Origin: DASYCK01 sp036500205
Lineage (GTDB): Bacteria; Myxococcota_A; Polyangia; Fen-1088
NCBI GenBank assembly: GCA_036500205.1
Contig: DASYCK010000041.1
Span: forward strand, 62,001 to 126,000
Length of the DNA: 64,000 nt
Direction: 5' to 3'
Part shown: positions 36,802-45,825 of the stretch, in pieces
How positions within the stretch are numbered: the stretch's first letter is position 1
Layout: each line of letters starts with the position of its first letter
Position numbers and translations under genes: made by a program
Notes under the pieces: generated by a model
What the model was told of the DNA's origin: nothing
The model's database searches: none
What the model saw: the letters and a program-made list of their open reading frames with translations, nothing else

Positions 36802-39408
36802 TCAAGGCGTCGGCGCCACCTGGAAGGCCCGCACCAGCGCGCGCCCGGCGGTCGCTTGCGCGGGGAGCGGGTGGGGGACGCCGTTGACCGGAGTCCCGGT
36901 GGCCCAGGTGCCGTTGGCGAAGTCCGTCGTCATGGGAGCGCCCAGACCGAACAGAACGGTGGCGGGGAGATCGACGGGTGAGCCGGGCTGCCCCGAGATC
37001 ACGGCTGGCCGCACGTTCGGCCCCAGCAGCAATAGCGGCACGTGGCGGGACGTCCCCGCGCCGTAGAAGTCGGCGCCAGGATCGTCGATCGTGGTCGCGC
37101 CCCGGCTCGTGATCACCACCAGCGCGCCGCTGGCTGCGTCGACGATGTTCGCGATGGTCACCGACAGCGCCGTCAGCTCGCCGCGCGCCGCCGCCGAATG
37201 GCGATCGGCCGTGCGCGGGCCCCCCAGTGCCACCACCGCCAGCACGCCCGGCTGGGCCGCCAGCAGCGTCCCGATCGCGCCGGCGACGGTACCCAGATCC
37301 GCGGGGAGCAGCTGATCGATCGCGCCCGCCGCCAGGTGCGACGCATGAAAGTCGGGCTGCCCCACCAACGCCGTGGTCAGGCCCAGGCGATGGGCGGCGT
37401 CGAACAGCGATTCTCCGCCGAAGGGGGTCGGCTGCCGCCAGGCCTGATAGCCGGCCTGGTTGGCGATGAAGCCGGGCACCACCGGCATCTTCAACAGGCC
37501 GATGCCCGGCGGGGTCAGCTGCGCCGGATCGGTCTCGGCCGGCGCGATGTCGAGCGTCAACGTCGGCATCCCGCCCACCAGTGACTGGTACTCGGTGACC
37601 GGCCAGTCGCGGCTCTGCGTCCAGAAGTCCTCGAAGCAGATCCCCCGCGCCGTCAGCGCGGCGAAGGGGGCCGCCTCGTCGACGAGGTCCGCGTCGCCGA
37701 ACAGCTCCTGCTCGTACAGGCCCGCCACGTCGACGATGATCGCCGACTTCGCCGGTGGCCCCGCCAGGGTGGGCGTGCCGGCGAAGCCGCTCATCGACAG
37801 CACCGTCCCGCGCGTGAGCGACGATGCGTCGGGCAAGGGCAACGCCTCGCCGGGATCGCCGAGCAGCGCCGGGCTCAGCGGTCCCCAGGCCGCCGTGGAG
37901 ATGCGCGCGCCGCCCAGCAGCCCGACGGCCGTCGACGCGACCTGGGGATGCTCGACGGGGTGGGGGAGGTACTGACCCTGCTTGAACGCGGGCCCGGCCA
38001 TGATCAGGGGAACGTAGAGCTCGTCGACCGAGAATCCCCCGTGGCGGCCGTAAGGAAATGCCGTGTGCTCCCGGAACGGCCCCGGCAGCGCATTGACGGG
38101 ATCGACCTGGTTCAGCGTCCAGTCATCGAGCGGGAACACGACGATGTCGGCCTGGTTCGGCCCCGCCGCGCGGAAGTCTTGAAAGCGCCGCGTGCCCAGC
38201 GCGCCATCCGCCGTCATGGTGCGCGTGGTGTCGAGCCCGACGATCGCGCCCGACTGGATGATCGTCAGCAGGGCCGACGTGACGGCCGCCTGGCGCGCCG
38301 CCCCGGCGGGCGTGCCCGCGTCGGTGACGCGCGCGTAGACCTGGGCGTCGCCGTCCTCGTTCAGCAGCGCGTAGTCCGCCGTCGAGATCCCCAGCGCCGG
38401 CCCCTGGGCGGCGACGGCGGCGGCGAGCTGCCCGTCGGCCGGCATCGTGGCGCTGGCGCCGCCGCGTGTCCCCAGGGCGACCTGGTCGTGCGTGTCCACC
38501 TTGCCGTGATCCAGGGTGAAGAGAATGTTGGTCCCGTCGAGCAACCCCTTGTCCGACAGCGCCGTCAGCAGCTCGCCCAGGGCCGCGTCGTAATCCTCGA
38601 TGACGGCCACCAGCGCCGGCCCGTCGGCCCCGTAGGTGCCGGTGGGATCGCTGTCGAGCGCCAGGAAATCCCAGACGAACATGAAGTTGGGCATCGGGTT
38701 GGAGGCCGACGTCGCCCGGACGAACGCGGCCGCGTCCCGCAAGGTGAAGTGCGTGTACGACTCGCCCGGATCGGGCGGGCCATCGAAGTGATAGCCCTTC
38801 ACGGTGGCGCTCGGATAGTGAAGGCCGTCGACCAGCAGCTCCCGTCCCACCTCGGCCGTGACCGTCAAGGAACCGACGGGCAGACCCAGGATTGACAGGT
38901 GGACGTCGTCGGCGCCCGCCTCGAACGTGGGCAGCTCGCCCACGTAGGCGCTGGTGCCCCCCACCCGGCGGGTGGCGCCGTAAACGCTGTCGCCGCGGTT
39001 CAGCAGCGGGTTCACCATGTAGAACGCGTAGTCGCCCACCTCGAGTCCCGGCAGATTCAGCGGCGAGGTGAAGCTGTCGGCGCGCGACAGCCAGGAGTTC
39101 GCCGGGACGTCGTGCCCCTCCGGGTACTGCCCCGTCAGCAGCGCCATGTTGTTCTGGTTGCTGTGCGTGGGGACGATGACCCGCGAAAACGCCAGCGTTC
39201 CCCGGGCGATCAGCCCCTTGATGTTGGGCGCGTTCGCCATCCACAGCCCCGCCAGGCCGTGATCGTCGATGTCGATCTCGATGACGTGCCCCTCGACGGG
39301 GGGACCCTTCTTGGGACCGGCGCCCCCTCCGCAGGCTGCGCCCCAAAGGGGGAGGATCGCCAACAGCCCACGCGTGACCATCGAGCTCGGACGACCGGGA
39401 AACCACAT
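36802..39408 (-). CDS. Alkaline-phosphatase-superfamily (phosphodiesterase-like) lipoprotein
   Basis: This encodes about 868 residues from the ATG at 39408, chosen so that the lipobox (PLWGAAC then GGGAGPKK) follows a signal of normal length; 39381 is an alternative. Type I phosphodiesterase/alkaline-phosphatase fold signatures include EIDIDDHGLAGL, THSNQNNMALLTGQYPEGHD and LFTLDHGKVDTHD. The nucleophile candidate is in HSNQNN. A second, related half appears from about 580. It is secreted and membrane-tethered, and probably hydrolyses phosphate or sulfate esters outside the cell. It is convergent with the kinase gene (27 bases apart). Substrate unknown. Confidence 0.78.
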   Translation of the reverse strand: MWFPGRPSSMVTRGLLAILPLWGAACGGGAGPKKGPPVEGHVIEIDIDDHGLAGLWMANAPNIKGLIARGTLAFSRVIVPTHSNQNNMALLTGQYPEGHDVPANSWLSRADSFTSPLNLPGLEVGDYAFYMVNPLLNRGDSVYGATRRVGGTSAYVGELPTFEAGADDVHLSILGLPVGSLTVTAEVGRELLVDGLHYPSATVKGYHFDGPPDPGESYTHFTLRDAAAFVRATSASNPMPNFMFVWDFLALDSDPTGTYGADGPALVAVIEDYDAALGELLTALSDKGLLDGTNILFTLDHGKVDTHDQVALGTRGGASATMPADGQLAAAVAAQGPALGISTADYALLNEDGDAQVYARVTDAGTPAGAARQAAVTSALLTIIQSGAIVGLDTTRTMTADGALGTRRFQDFRAAGPNQADIVVFPLDDWTLNQVDPVNALPGPFREHTAFPYGRHGGFSVDELYVPLIMAGPAFKQGQYLPHPVEHPQVASTAVGLLGGARISTAAWGPLSPALLGDPGEALPLPDASSLTRGTVLSMSGFAGTPTLAGPPAKSAIIVDVAGLYEQELFGDADLVDEAAPFAALTARGICFEDFWTQSRDWPVTEYQSLVGGMPTLTLDIAPAETDPAQLTPPGIGLLKMPVVPGFIANQAGYQAWRQPTPFGGESLFDAAHRLGLTTALVGQPDFHASHLAAGAIDQLLPADLGTVAGAIGTLLAAQPGVLAVVALGGPRTADRHSAAARGELTALSVTIANIVDAASGALVVITSRGATTIDDPGADFYGAGTSRHVPLLLLGPNVRPAVISGQPGSPVDLPATVLFGLGAPMTTDFANGTWATGTPVNGVPHPLPAQATAGRALVRAFQVAPTP

Positions 39409-39461
39409 GGCGGGGATGGTAGTTGCCGCGGTGCCGGCGCTCAAGCGGCGGCGCGGCTCAA

Positions 39462-39543
39462 GCCCGGGGGGCCGTCACCCGAGAATCCATGGACACGGTG
39501 TAGGTGCCTCTACCGACTGCTTCGTGGCCCGGGGGGGCCGTCA
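39462..39543. repeat. Direct repeat pair in a divergent spacer
   Basis: GCCCGGGGGGCCGTCA (39462-39477) recurs as GCCCGGGGGGGCCGTCA (39527-39543), one extra G, 65 bases apart. Both lie between the phosphodiesterase and sigma-factor genes. Confidence 0.35.
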
Positions 39544-39555
39544 GCCGGCTGACGG
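39538..39555. promoter_or_regulatory. Perfect 18-base palindrome, operator candidate
   Basis: CCGTCAGCCGGCTGACGG is perfectly symmetrical with no loop, which suits a dimeric DNA-binding protein better than a terminator. It overlaps the second direct-repeat copy and is about 125 bases upstream of the sigma-factor ATG. Confidence 0.4.
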
Positions 39556-39651
39556 GCGGGCGATGACGGAAGCGTCACTCGGTTGACGGTCGCCGCGGTT
39601 CTGACACCCGTGTTTCCCGAGAACTCGTGCGTGATCGTGACGCCACAATCC

Positions 39652-39667
39652 TGGCACGGTCCCTGCT
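39652..39667 (+). promoter_or_regulatory. Sigma-54-like promoter sequence
   Basis: TGGCACGGTCCCTGCT matches TGGCAC-N5-TTGCW at all but one fixed position, with GG and GC at the required spacing. It ends 12 bases before the sigma-factor ATG, so the message would be almost leaderless or start at a later codon. Confidence 0.35.
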
Positions 39668-39679
39668 GAAAGCTCGGGC

Positions 39680-40447
39680 ATGCAAACGAACACGACGAAC
39701 ACGGGGTCGAAGGGGCGGTCCACTTTGCAGGGTGAGGGAGCCGTCGCGCGCCGGAACGAGTACGTGACCCGGTATCTCGGCTGCGTGGAGAAGGTGGCCC
39801 GCCGCCTGGCCCGCAAGCTCCCCCGGCACGTCGACATCGACGACCTGAAGTCGGCCGGCATGATCGGGCTCATCGAGGCCGCCGAGCGGTTCGATCCCAG
39901 CCGCAACGAAAAGTTCGAAGCGTTCGCGGAGTTCCGCATCCGCGGCGCCATGCTCGACGACCTGCGCTCGCGCGATTCGCTGTCGCGCGACATGCGCCGC
40001 CTCTGCTCCGAGCTGCGGGACGCCGCCGCCCAGCTGGCCAACCAGATCGGCCGCACGCCCACCGAGGGCGAGCTGGCGTCGCACCTGGGCCTGGCCGTCG
40101 AGGAGGTGCGTGACCGCCACGCGAAGCTGTCGGGCTGGTCGGTGGTGGGCCTGGATGACGCCGGCCCCTCGTTCCTGGATCGCACGGCCGACGACCAGTC
40201 GCCCGATCCCTGCGACGCCACCGCGCGCCGCGAGCTGTTCGACCAGATGATCGGTCACATCGAGACGCTGCCCGAGAAGATGCAGCAGGTGCTGGCCCTG
40301 TACTACTGCGAGGACCTGAACCTCAAGGAGATCGGCCACGTCCTGGGCGTGACGGAGTCGCGGGTCTGCCAGATCCACGGCGAAGCGACCAAGCGTCTGC
40401 GCGGCCTGCTGGGCGAGTCGTTCGCCGAGGAGCTGGCCGCCGCCTGA
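39680..40447 (+). CDS. Sigma-70-family factor, FliA/WhiG (sigma-28) type
   Basis: This 255-residue sigma factor has region 2 (LPRHVDIDDLKSAGMIGLIE, FRIRGAMLDDLRSRD), region 3 (IGRTPTEGELASHLGL) and region 4 with a helix-turn-helix (LKEIGHVLGVTESRVCQI). Length and domain set are those of FliA/WhiG factors, which direct RNA polymerase to motility or differentiation genes. No flagellar genes or anti-sigma factor are in the window. A sigma-54-like promoter lies just upstream, hinting at a cascade. Confidence 0.9.
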   Translation: MQTNTTNTGSKGRSTLQGEGAVARRNEYVTRYLGCVEKVARRLARKLPRHVDIDDLKSAGMIGLIEAAERFDPSRNEKFEAFAEFRIRGAMLDDLRSRDSLSRDMRRLCSELRDAAAQLANQIGRTPTEGELASHLGLAVEEVRDRHAKLSGWSVVGLDDAGPSFLDRTADDQSPDPCDATARRELFDQMIGHIETLPEKMQQVLALYYCEDLNLKEIGHVLGVTESRVCQIHGEATKRLRGLLGESFAEELAAA

Positions 40448-40483
40448 TTCAGCTCGGACGCTCCTCCCCGGTTCTTCCCTTCT

Positions 40484-42247
40484 TCAAGGAAGCGTCTCCA
40501 CCGGGGGCGGGGAGATGCGGGCGGCGCGATACGAGCCGTTGTTCTCGGGCCACTCGATTCCCCAGACCACCTCGCCAGCTCTCGTCACCTCGAAGATGCG
40601 GGTGTGGGTACCGGCGCCGCGGACCCCCGCCGTGATGAGCACGTTGCCGTTCGCCAGCCGGTCGGCGTCGCCCCAGATCGGCGTGTACCAGGTCTGCGTG
40701 TACCAGGCGTCGACGGCGAAGCTCCCCGGGAACTGCCAGGTGAGCGTGGCCTGCTTCTTGGCCTCGTCGAGCATGTACTCGACGGCCCGCGTGTGAAAGC
40801 TGCCGTTCATCTCGCCACCGGTGTGTCCCGTCCAGCCCTGGTTGTCGTAGAACAGCACCGTTCCGTCGTCGTGAATCTCCGGATCGTGGGAGTCATTGAA
40901 GCGCGCCGAGTTGTCGGGCAGGTAGGTGACGTCGCCCGCATGCGCGTCGTCGATGGCCGCGCCCATCTGCCACAGGATCGCCTTGGTGGCGCGGTCGATC
41001 TTGAACAGCCCCTGATAGCGGCAGTTGAAGTAGAGGAAGTTCCGCGCCTCGTCGACCGACACCGAGTTGAGGTGGCACCAGTCGGCCGCGGTGGTCTTGG
41101 GTTTCACATAGTCGTAGAGGTCCCAGGACCAGACGACCTTGTTGTCGGGGCTGAGCTCCTCGACCCGGGCCGTGGCGTTCGATTCGCGGACGATCAGGTA
41201 GTCGCCGGTGGACAGCTTGCTGGTGTGGTGTGACGCCGCGGGCGTGCCGCCGGTCGGCCCCTTCCAGATGACGTTGGCTTCGAGGTCGACCTCCTCGGCC
41301 GGCTCGGCGCTGGCGTTGCCCATCAGCACGTGACCGTTCGGCAGCCAGTCGGTCGAGGTCATGCCGTACTGATCGGCGGTGGTGCCGTGGACGAAGTACC
41401 AGACCGGGAGCCCCTGGGCGTCGACGATGACGATGACGCCGGGAACGGTGGAGGTATTGGAGCTGGTGCTGCTGCCGATCTGGTAGTTGGTGAGCGTCCA
41501 GCCCGGCTGCATCTTCGACGAGTCCGCCACCACGAGCGTCCCCTTCGCCGGCAGGCCGGTGGGGAGCTTGCCCGTCGTGAAGGTCCCCTCGGCGCTGCCG
41601 GTGGCGGTCGCGCTCGTCGAGAGCGCCTTCACCTGGTAGGCCGTCTCCGCGTGCATGCCCACCACGTGAACCTTGTGGGCGGTGACCGCCTGGCTGTCGA
41701 CGATCCGGAATTGGTATCCGCCAACACCAAACTGGACCTCCGACGTCGCCGCCTCGCTGGTCGTCCAGCTGACGTAGCAGGACAGCGACATCCGGGGATT
41801 GGCAGCGATGGCGAGATTCGAGACGGTGAGCGAAGCGAGCGGGCCGCCGCCACCCGAGCCCCCCGCGCCCGCACCGCCCGAACCGACCGTGCCGCCCGAG
41901 CCAGCGCCGCCGGAACCGAGGCTGCCGCCAGAGCCCGGCGACCCTCCGGTCGCGCTGGACGACGTGCCGCCGCTGCCCGGTAAAGCCGCGCCACCACTCC
42001 CTGATCCGACGTTGCCCCCCGTGCCGGCGGCGCGGCCCCCCGAGCCGCTGGCGTCCCCGCCGGAGCCGGAGGGCGCGCCTCCCGTGGCGACGGCGCTTCC
42101 CCCCGAGCCGGGCGGAGGGCCGCCGCCCGTGCTTCCAGCCATCATCGATCCGCCCCCCTGGCAGCCCGCGGTCATCGAGACCAGGCCTGCCGCGAGAACA
42201 CGGAGAATTCCCTCGAGTCGAGACTGCTGTCGCGTGAACGAGCTCAT
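40484..42247 (-). CDS. Arylsulfotransferase (ASST)-like lipoprotein
   Basis: This encodes 587 residues from the ATG at 42247, which has AAGAGG nine bases upstream; the frame is open further back but into the neighbouring oxidoreductase gene. A lipoprotein signal ends LVSMTAGC. A roughly 110-residue Gly/Ser/Thr linker follows, then a beta-propeller like ASST enzymes (PF05935-like): TDWLPNGHVLMG, SHHTSKLSTGDYLIV, CHLNSVSVDEA, NDSHDPEIHDDGTVLFYDNQ. ASST moves sulfate between phenolic compounds in the periplasm. Conserved His residues are present, but activity cannot be decided; structural roles are known in this family too. Confidence 0.82.
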   Translation of the reverse strand: MSSFTRQQSRLEGILRVLAAGLVSMTAGCQGGGSMMAGSTGGGPPPGSGGSAVATGGAPSGSGGDASGSGGRAAGTGGNVGSGSGGAALPGSGGTSSSATGGSPGSGGSLGSGGAGSGGTVGSGGAGAGGSGGGGPLASLTVSNLAIAANPRMSLSCYVSWTTSEAATSEVQFGVGGYQFRIVDSQAVTAHKVHVVGMHAETAYQVKALSTSATATGSAEGTFTTGKLPTGLPAKGTLVVADSSKMQPGWTLTNYQIGSSTSSNTSTVPGVIVIVDAQGLPVWYFVHGTTADQYGMTSTDWLPNGHVLMGNASAEPAEEVDLEANVIWKGPTGGTPAASHHTSKLSTGDYLIVRESNATARVEELSPDNKVVWSWDLYDYVKPKTTAADWCHLNSVSVDEARNFLYFNCRYQGLFKIDRATKAILWQMGAAIDDAHAGDVTYLPDNSARFNDSHDPEIHDDGTVLFYDNQGWTGHTGGEMNGSFHTRAVEYMLDEAKKQATLTWQFPGSFAVDAWYTQTWYTPIWGDADRLANGNVLITAGVRGAGTHTRIFEVTRAGEVVWGIEWPENNGSYRAARISPPPVETLP

Positions 42248-42390
42248 GCCTTGATGCCTCTTTCGCATTCGGAGCGGTGACGAGGACGCGTGACGTCGTC
42301 CGTGGCTCCCGAAACGCGAACTGAAGGTATCACGACAGGCAGGGACGCGAAATCGGCTTCGTCCCCGCGCGTCGAACCGGGGCGGACGAG

Positions 42391-43404
42391 TCAGACGCGG
42401 CCGGGCGTTTCCCAGTGCCCGGAGCGGGTGGAGCGGAAGATGGCGTCGATGACCTCCATGGTCGCCACCGCATCCTCGATGGGGATGGGGGCCGCCGCGC
42501 CCGTCTGGATCGCCTCGCAGAACCGATCGCACTGCACCTGCCACTGGTCGCACGCCTCGAAGGGGAGCGAGACGACCGTGTCCTTGGTGAGGCTCGAGCC
42601 GTCGTCGAGCAGCAGCCGGCTCGGCCGATCGGACGGCATGCTCCACGGCATCTCGACGCCGAGCCGCGCCCGCGTGCCGTGGATGTCGGCCCACTGATGG
42701 TGCGGCAGCTGCGTGGCGCAGGTGAACGTCGCCTGGCCGCTGGGGAACTCCAGCAGCCCCGAGGCCAGCCGGTCGACTCCGAAGGTGGGATCGCGCTCGA
42801 GCATTCCGATCACCCGCACCGGCTCGGCCTCGAACAGGAAGCGCGAGATGGTGATGGGATAGAAGCCGACGTCGAGCAAGCCGCCCCCGCCGAGGTCGGC
42901 CTTGTTGCGGACGTTGTCGGGGGCCGTGTTGTGATACGAGAAGAAACCCGTCACGGCGCGCAGCGCGCCGAGCTTCCCGGCGCGAATCAGCGCGCGCGCG
43001 CCCACCCAGCGGGGATGCGTGCGCACCATGGCCGCCTCCTGTACCAGCTTGCCGGTCCGCTCGCGCGCCGCGATCAGCGTGCGCGCCTCGGCGGCGTCGA
43101 GCGCGATCGGCTTCTCGCACAGCACGTGCTTGCCGGCCTCCATCGCCCGGATCGACCACGGCACGTGCAGGTGATTGGGCAGCGGGTTGTAGACGGCGTC
43201 GATGTCGGGATCCGCCAGCAACTCCTCGTAGCTACCGTAAACGCGTGGAATGCCGTGCCGCTCGGCGACGCCGCGCGCCTTGTCGAGCGAACGCGAGGCG
43301 ATGGCCACCACCTCGGCGCGCGGGCACGCCTTCGTCGCCGGGATGACCCGCTCGACCGCTATCCGCGCGGCGCCGAGGACGCCCCAGCGAACCCGGTCCG
43401 CCAC
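42391..43404 (-). CDS. Gfo/Idh/MocA-family NAD(P)-dependent oxidoreductase
   Basis: This encodes 337 residues from a GTG at 43404, one base after the glgC stop, so the two are cotranscribed. The Rossmann region has GVLGAARIAVERVIPA, and the family signature EKPIALDAAEA follows GKHVLC near residue 95. A C-terminal sugar-binding domain completes the fold. Members oxidise or reduce sugars or related polyols, and the nearest relatives by appearance are sugar dehydrogenases. Being downstream of glgC suggests a link to sugar-nucleotide or glucan metabolism, but no substrate can be named. Confidence 0.86.
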   Translation of the reverse strand: MADRVRWGVLGAARIAVERVIPATKACPRAEVVAIASRSLDKARGVAERHGIPRVYGSYEELLADPDIDAVYNPLPNHLHVPWSIRAMEAGKHVLCEKPIALDAAEARTLIAARERTGKLVQEAAMVRTHPRWVGARALIRAGKLGALRAVTGFFSYHNTAPDNVRNKADLGGGGLLDVGFYPITISRFLFEAEPVRVIGMLERDPTFGVDRLASGLLEFPSGQATFTCATQLPHHQWADIHGTRARLGVEMPWSMPSDRPSRLLLDDGSSLTKDTVVSLPFEACDQWQVQCDRFCEAIQTGAAAPIPIEDAVATMEVIDAIFRSTRSGHWETPGRV

Positions 43405-43405
43405 C

Positions 43406-44662
43406 TCAGATGACCGTTCCGTCGGGAATGACGCCCGATTTGGGAACGCAGACGATCCCTTCCCGGATGAAGTAGCCGTCCCCGTCTTTCTCGTCGACGC
43501 CGGCCTCGTTCAGGATCTTCACCCCGCGCCCCACGCGCGCGTTCTTGTCGATGATGGCGTTCTCTATGATCGACTCCGCGCCGATGCCCATGGGGGGCAG
43601 GCCTCGCGCGAACGACGCCTCGATCTCCTGCAAGGTCTCGTACGAGTCGGCGCCCAGCACCAGCGTGTTGCGCAGCTTCGTGCCGGCGCCGATGCGCGAG
43701 CGAATGCCGATCACGGAGCGCTCGATCTCGGCCCCGAGGAGGATGCACCCCTCGGAGATGAGCGCGTTGTGCACGGTGCAGTTCGACACCTTCGACGCGG
43801 GCAGAAAGCGCGGGTCCGTGTAGACGGGCGCGCCCGCCTGATAGAAGTCGAACGGCGGAAACGCATCGGTCAGCGCCAGGTTGGCCTGGAAGTACGAACG
43901 GATCGTCCCGACGTCTTCCCAGTAGCCGTGGTGGACGTGCGCCTGCACCAGCATCTTGGGGACCGCATCGGGGATGATGTGACGACCGAAGTCGACCCGA
44001 TCGGAATGCGTCATCTCGTTTTCCAGCGTCTTGCGCTCGAAGACGTAGATGCCCATCGAGGCGAGGTAGCCGGGGCCGACCCCGGGGATGTCCGACACCA
44101 GATGAGGGAGGCGGTCGGGCTTGGGCTTCTCCTCGAAGTGAACGATCCGGCCCGAGGCGTCCATCTTCAGGATGCCGAAGGCGCCGGCCTGATCGGCGCT
44201 GACCGGGATGACGCCGACCGTGCAAGCCGCGTCGTTGCGGCGGTGCGTGTCCAGCATATGGCGGTAGTCCATCTGGTACAGCTGATCGCCGGACAGGATG
44301 AGGATGTCCCGGGCACGGTGGCGGCGCATGTGGCGCAGGCTCTGCCGGACGGCGTCCGCCGTCCCCTGGAACCATTTGTCACCGTCCTCGGTCTGCTCGG
44401 CGGCCAGGATGGACACGAAGCTCTCCGAGAAGATATCGAACTTGTAGGTGCGGCTGATGTGCTGGTTCAGGCTCTCCGAGTTGAACTGGGTGAGCACGAA
44501 AATGCGGCGAATGTCCGAGTTGAGACAGTTCGAGATGGGAATATCGATGAGCCGGTATTTCCCCGCGATCGGCACGGCCGGCTTGGAGCGCCGGTAGGTC
44601 AGGGGAAACAGGCGGGTGCCGCGGCCGCCACCAAGAATGATCGCCAACACATCAGGTTCCAT
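43406..44662 (-). CDS. glgC: Glucose-1-phosphate adenylyltransferase, plant/cyanobacterial type (second copy)
   Basis: This 418-residue ADP-glucose pyrophosphorylase has the signature GGGRGTRLFPLTYRRSKPA and RLIDIPISNCLNS, typical of cyanobacterial and plant enzymes and different from the E. coli-like copy at 17741. Other motifs are WFQGTADAVRQ, LSGDQLYQMDYR and FEEKPK. Hexapeptide-like beta-helix repeats fill the C-terminus (IENAIIDKNARVG). It makes ADP-glucose. The two copies may differ in allosteric control. It diverges from the aldolase gene. Confidence 0.92.
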   Translation of the reverse strand: MEPDVLAIILGGGRGTRLFPLTYRRSKPAVPIAGKYRLIDIPISNCLNSDIRRIFVLTQFNSESLNQHISRTYKFDIFSESFVSILAAEQTEDGDKWFQGTADAVRQSLRHMRRHRARDILILSGDQLYQMDYRHMLDTHRRNDAACTVGVIPVSADQAGAFGILKMDASGRIVHFEEKPKPDRLPHLVSDIPGVGPGYLASMGIYVFERKTLENEMTHSDRVDFGRHIIPDAVPKMLVQAHVHHGYWEDVGTIRSYFQANLALTDAFPPFDFYQAGAPVYTDPRFLPASKVSNCTVHNALISEGCILLGAEIERSVIGIRSRIGAGTKLRNTLVLGADSYETLQEIEASFARGLPPMGIGAESIIENAIIDKNARVGRGVKILNEAGVDEKDGDGYFIREGIVCVPKSGVIPDGTVI

Positions 44663-44757
44663 CGCGCCCCGAGTTTCTCATGGTGGCTGTCCTGGCGAAA
44701 GTTCCGCATCACCTTCTTCCGACCGTGGTAGAAAAGGCCGCGAAAGGGACATCGGAA

Positions 44758-45825
44758 ATGTTGAAGCTAAAGCCTGGGGTCATCACTGGAGACGCGCTGC
44801 TCGAGTTGTTCGCCTACTGCAAGAAGGTGGACGCCGCTCTCCCCGCCGTGAACGTCATCGGATCCAACGGCGCCAACGCCGCCATGGCCGCCGCCAAGGA
44901 GGCGAAGGCCCCGGTCATCATCCAGTTCTCGCATACTGGATCTCAATTTTACGGGGGCAAGAGCCTCGACAACAGCGCCCAGGCCGCCTCGATCGCCGGC
45001 GCGGTGGCGGGCGCCCTGCACGTGCGCACCCTGGCCAAGGTGTACGGCGTGCCCGTGGTGCTGCACACGGATCACTGCGCGGCCAAGCTGCTCCCCTGGG
45101 TCGACGGCGTCATCGCCGCCGGCGAGGAATACTTCGCCAAGAACGGCGAGCCGCTGTTCAGCTCGCACATGCTGGACCTGTCGGAAGAGCCGCTCGAGAA
45201 GAACCTGGAGATCAGCCGCAAGTATCTGGCTCGCATCGCCAAGATGAAGATGACCCTGGAGATCGAGCTGGGCGTCACGGGGGGCGAGGAAGACGGTGTG
45301 GACAACTCCGGCGTCGAGCACGACAAGCTGTACACCAGCCCCGACGACGTATTGCGCGCTTACGACGTGCTCGGACCGGTTGGTAGCTTCACCGTCGCGG
45401 CGTCGTTCGGCAACACCCACGGCGTCTATGCGGCCGGCAACGTCAAGCTGAAGCCCACCATCCTCAAGGACTCGCAAGAGCACGTGAAGAAGGAGCGCAA
45501 GACGGGAGACGAGCCGCTGAACTTCGTCTTCCACGGCGGCTCCGGTTCGACCCCCGAGGAGATCCACGAGGCGGTCTCGTATGGCGTCGTCAAGATGAAC
45601 ATCGACACCGATACGCAGTGGGCGTTCACGCACCCGATCAAGTCGTTCATGGACGAAAAGGGCGCCTACCTGCTGAGCCAGCTCGGCAACCCGGAAGGCC
45701 CCGAGAAGCCCAACAAGAAGTACATCGACCCGCGCGGCTGGCTCAACCTGGGCGAAAAGGGCACCACCGCCCGCCTGGTCCAGGCCTTCAAGGAGCTGGG
45801 CTCGTTCGGGAAGTTCGACTTCTGA
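44758..45825 (+). CDS. fbaA: Class II fructose-bisphosphate aldolase
   Basis: This encodes 355 residues from the ATG at 44758, set by AGGGA eight bases upstream and by alignment with E. coli FbaA (KPGVITGD start); an in-frame ATG at 44680 would add an unconserved tail. Catalytic and zinc-site motifs are present: VVLHTDHCAAKLLPW, ELGVTGGEEDGVDNS and FVFHGGSGS. It cleaves fructose-1,6-bisphosphate into triose phosphates in glycolysis and condenses them in gluconeogenesis. It is divergently placed from the second glgC. Confidence 0.95.
   Translation: MLKLKPGVITGDALLELFAYCKKVDAALPAVNVIGSNGANAAMAAAKEAKAPVIIQFSHTGSQFYGGKSLDNSAQAASIAGAVAGALHVRTLAKVYGVPVVLHTDHCAAKLLPWVDGVIAAGEEYFAKNGEPLFSSHMLDLSEEPLEKNLEISRKYLARIAKMKMTLEIELGVTGGEEDGVDNSGVEHDKLYTSPDDVLRAYDVLGPVGSFTVAASFGNTHGVYAAGNVKLKPTILKDSQEHVKKERKTGDEPLNFVFHGGSGSTPEEIHEAVSYGVVKMNIDTDTQWAFTHPIKSFMDEKGAYLLSQLGNPEGPEKPNKKYIDPRGWLNLGEKGTTARLVQAFKELGSFGKFDF

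Noticed and set aside
41820..42170. GC-rich low-complexity stretch as a possible separate element
   Set aside because: It is the Gly/Ser/Thr linker of the ASST-like lipoprotein, common in this lineage.
42248..43159. Frame open upstream of the ASST-like lipoprotein
   Set aside because: It overlaps the Gfo/Idh/MocA oxidoreductase in another frame; the lipoprotein signal at 42247 has its own ribosome site.
44680..44757. Longer N-terminus for the aldolase
   Set aside because: The 26 extra residues have no counterpart in FbaA, and the ATG at 44758 has a ribosome site.
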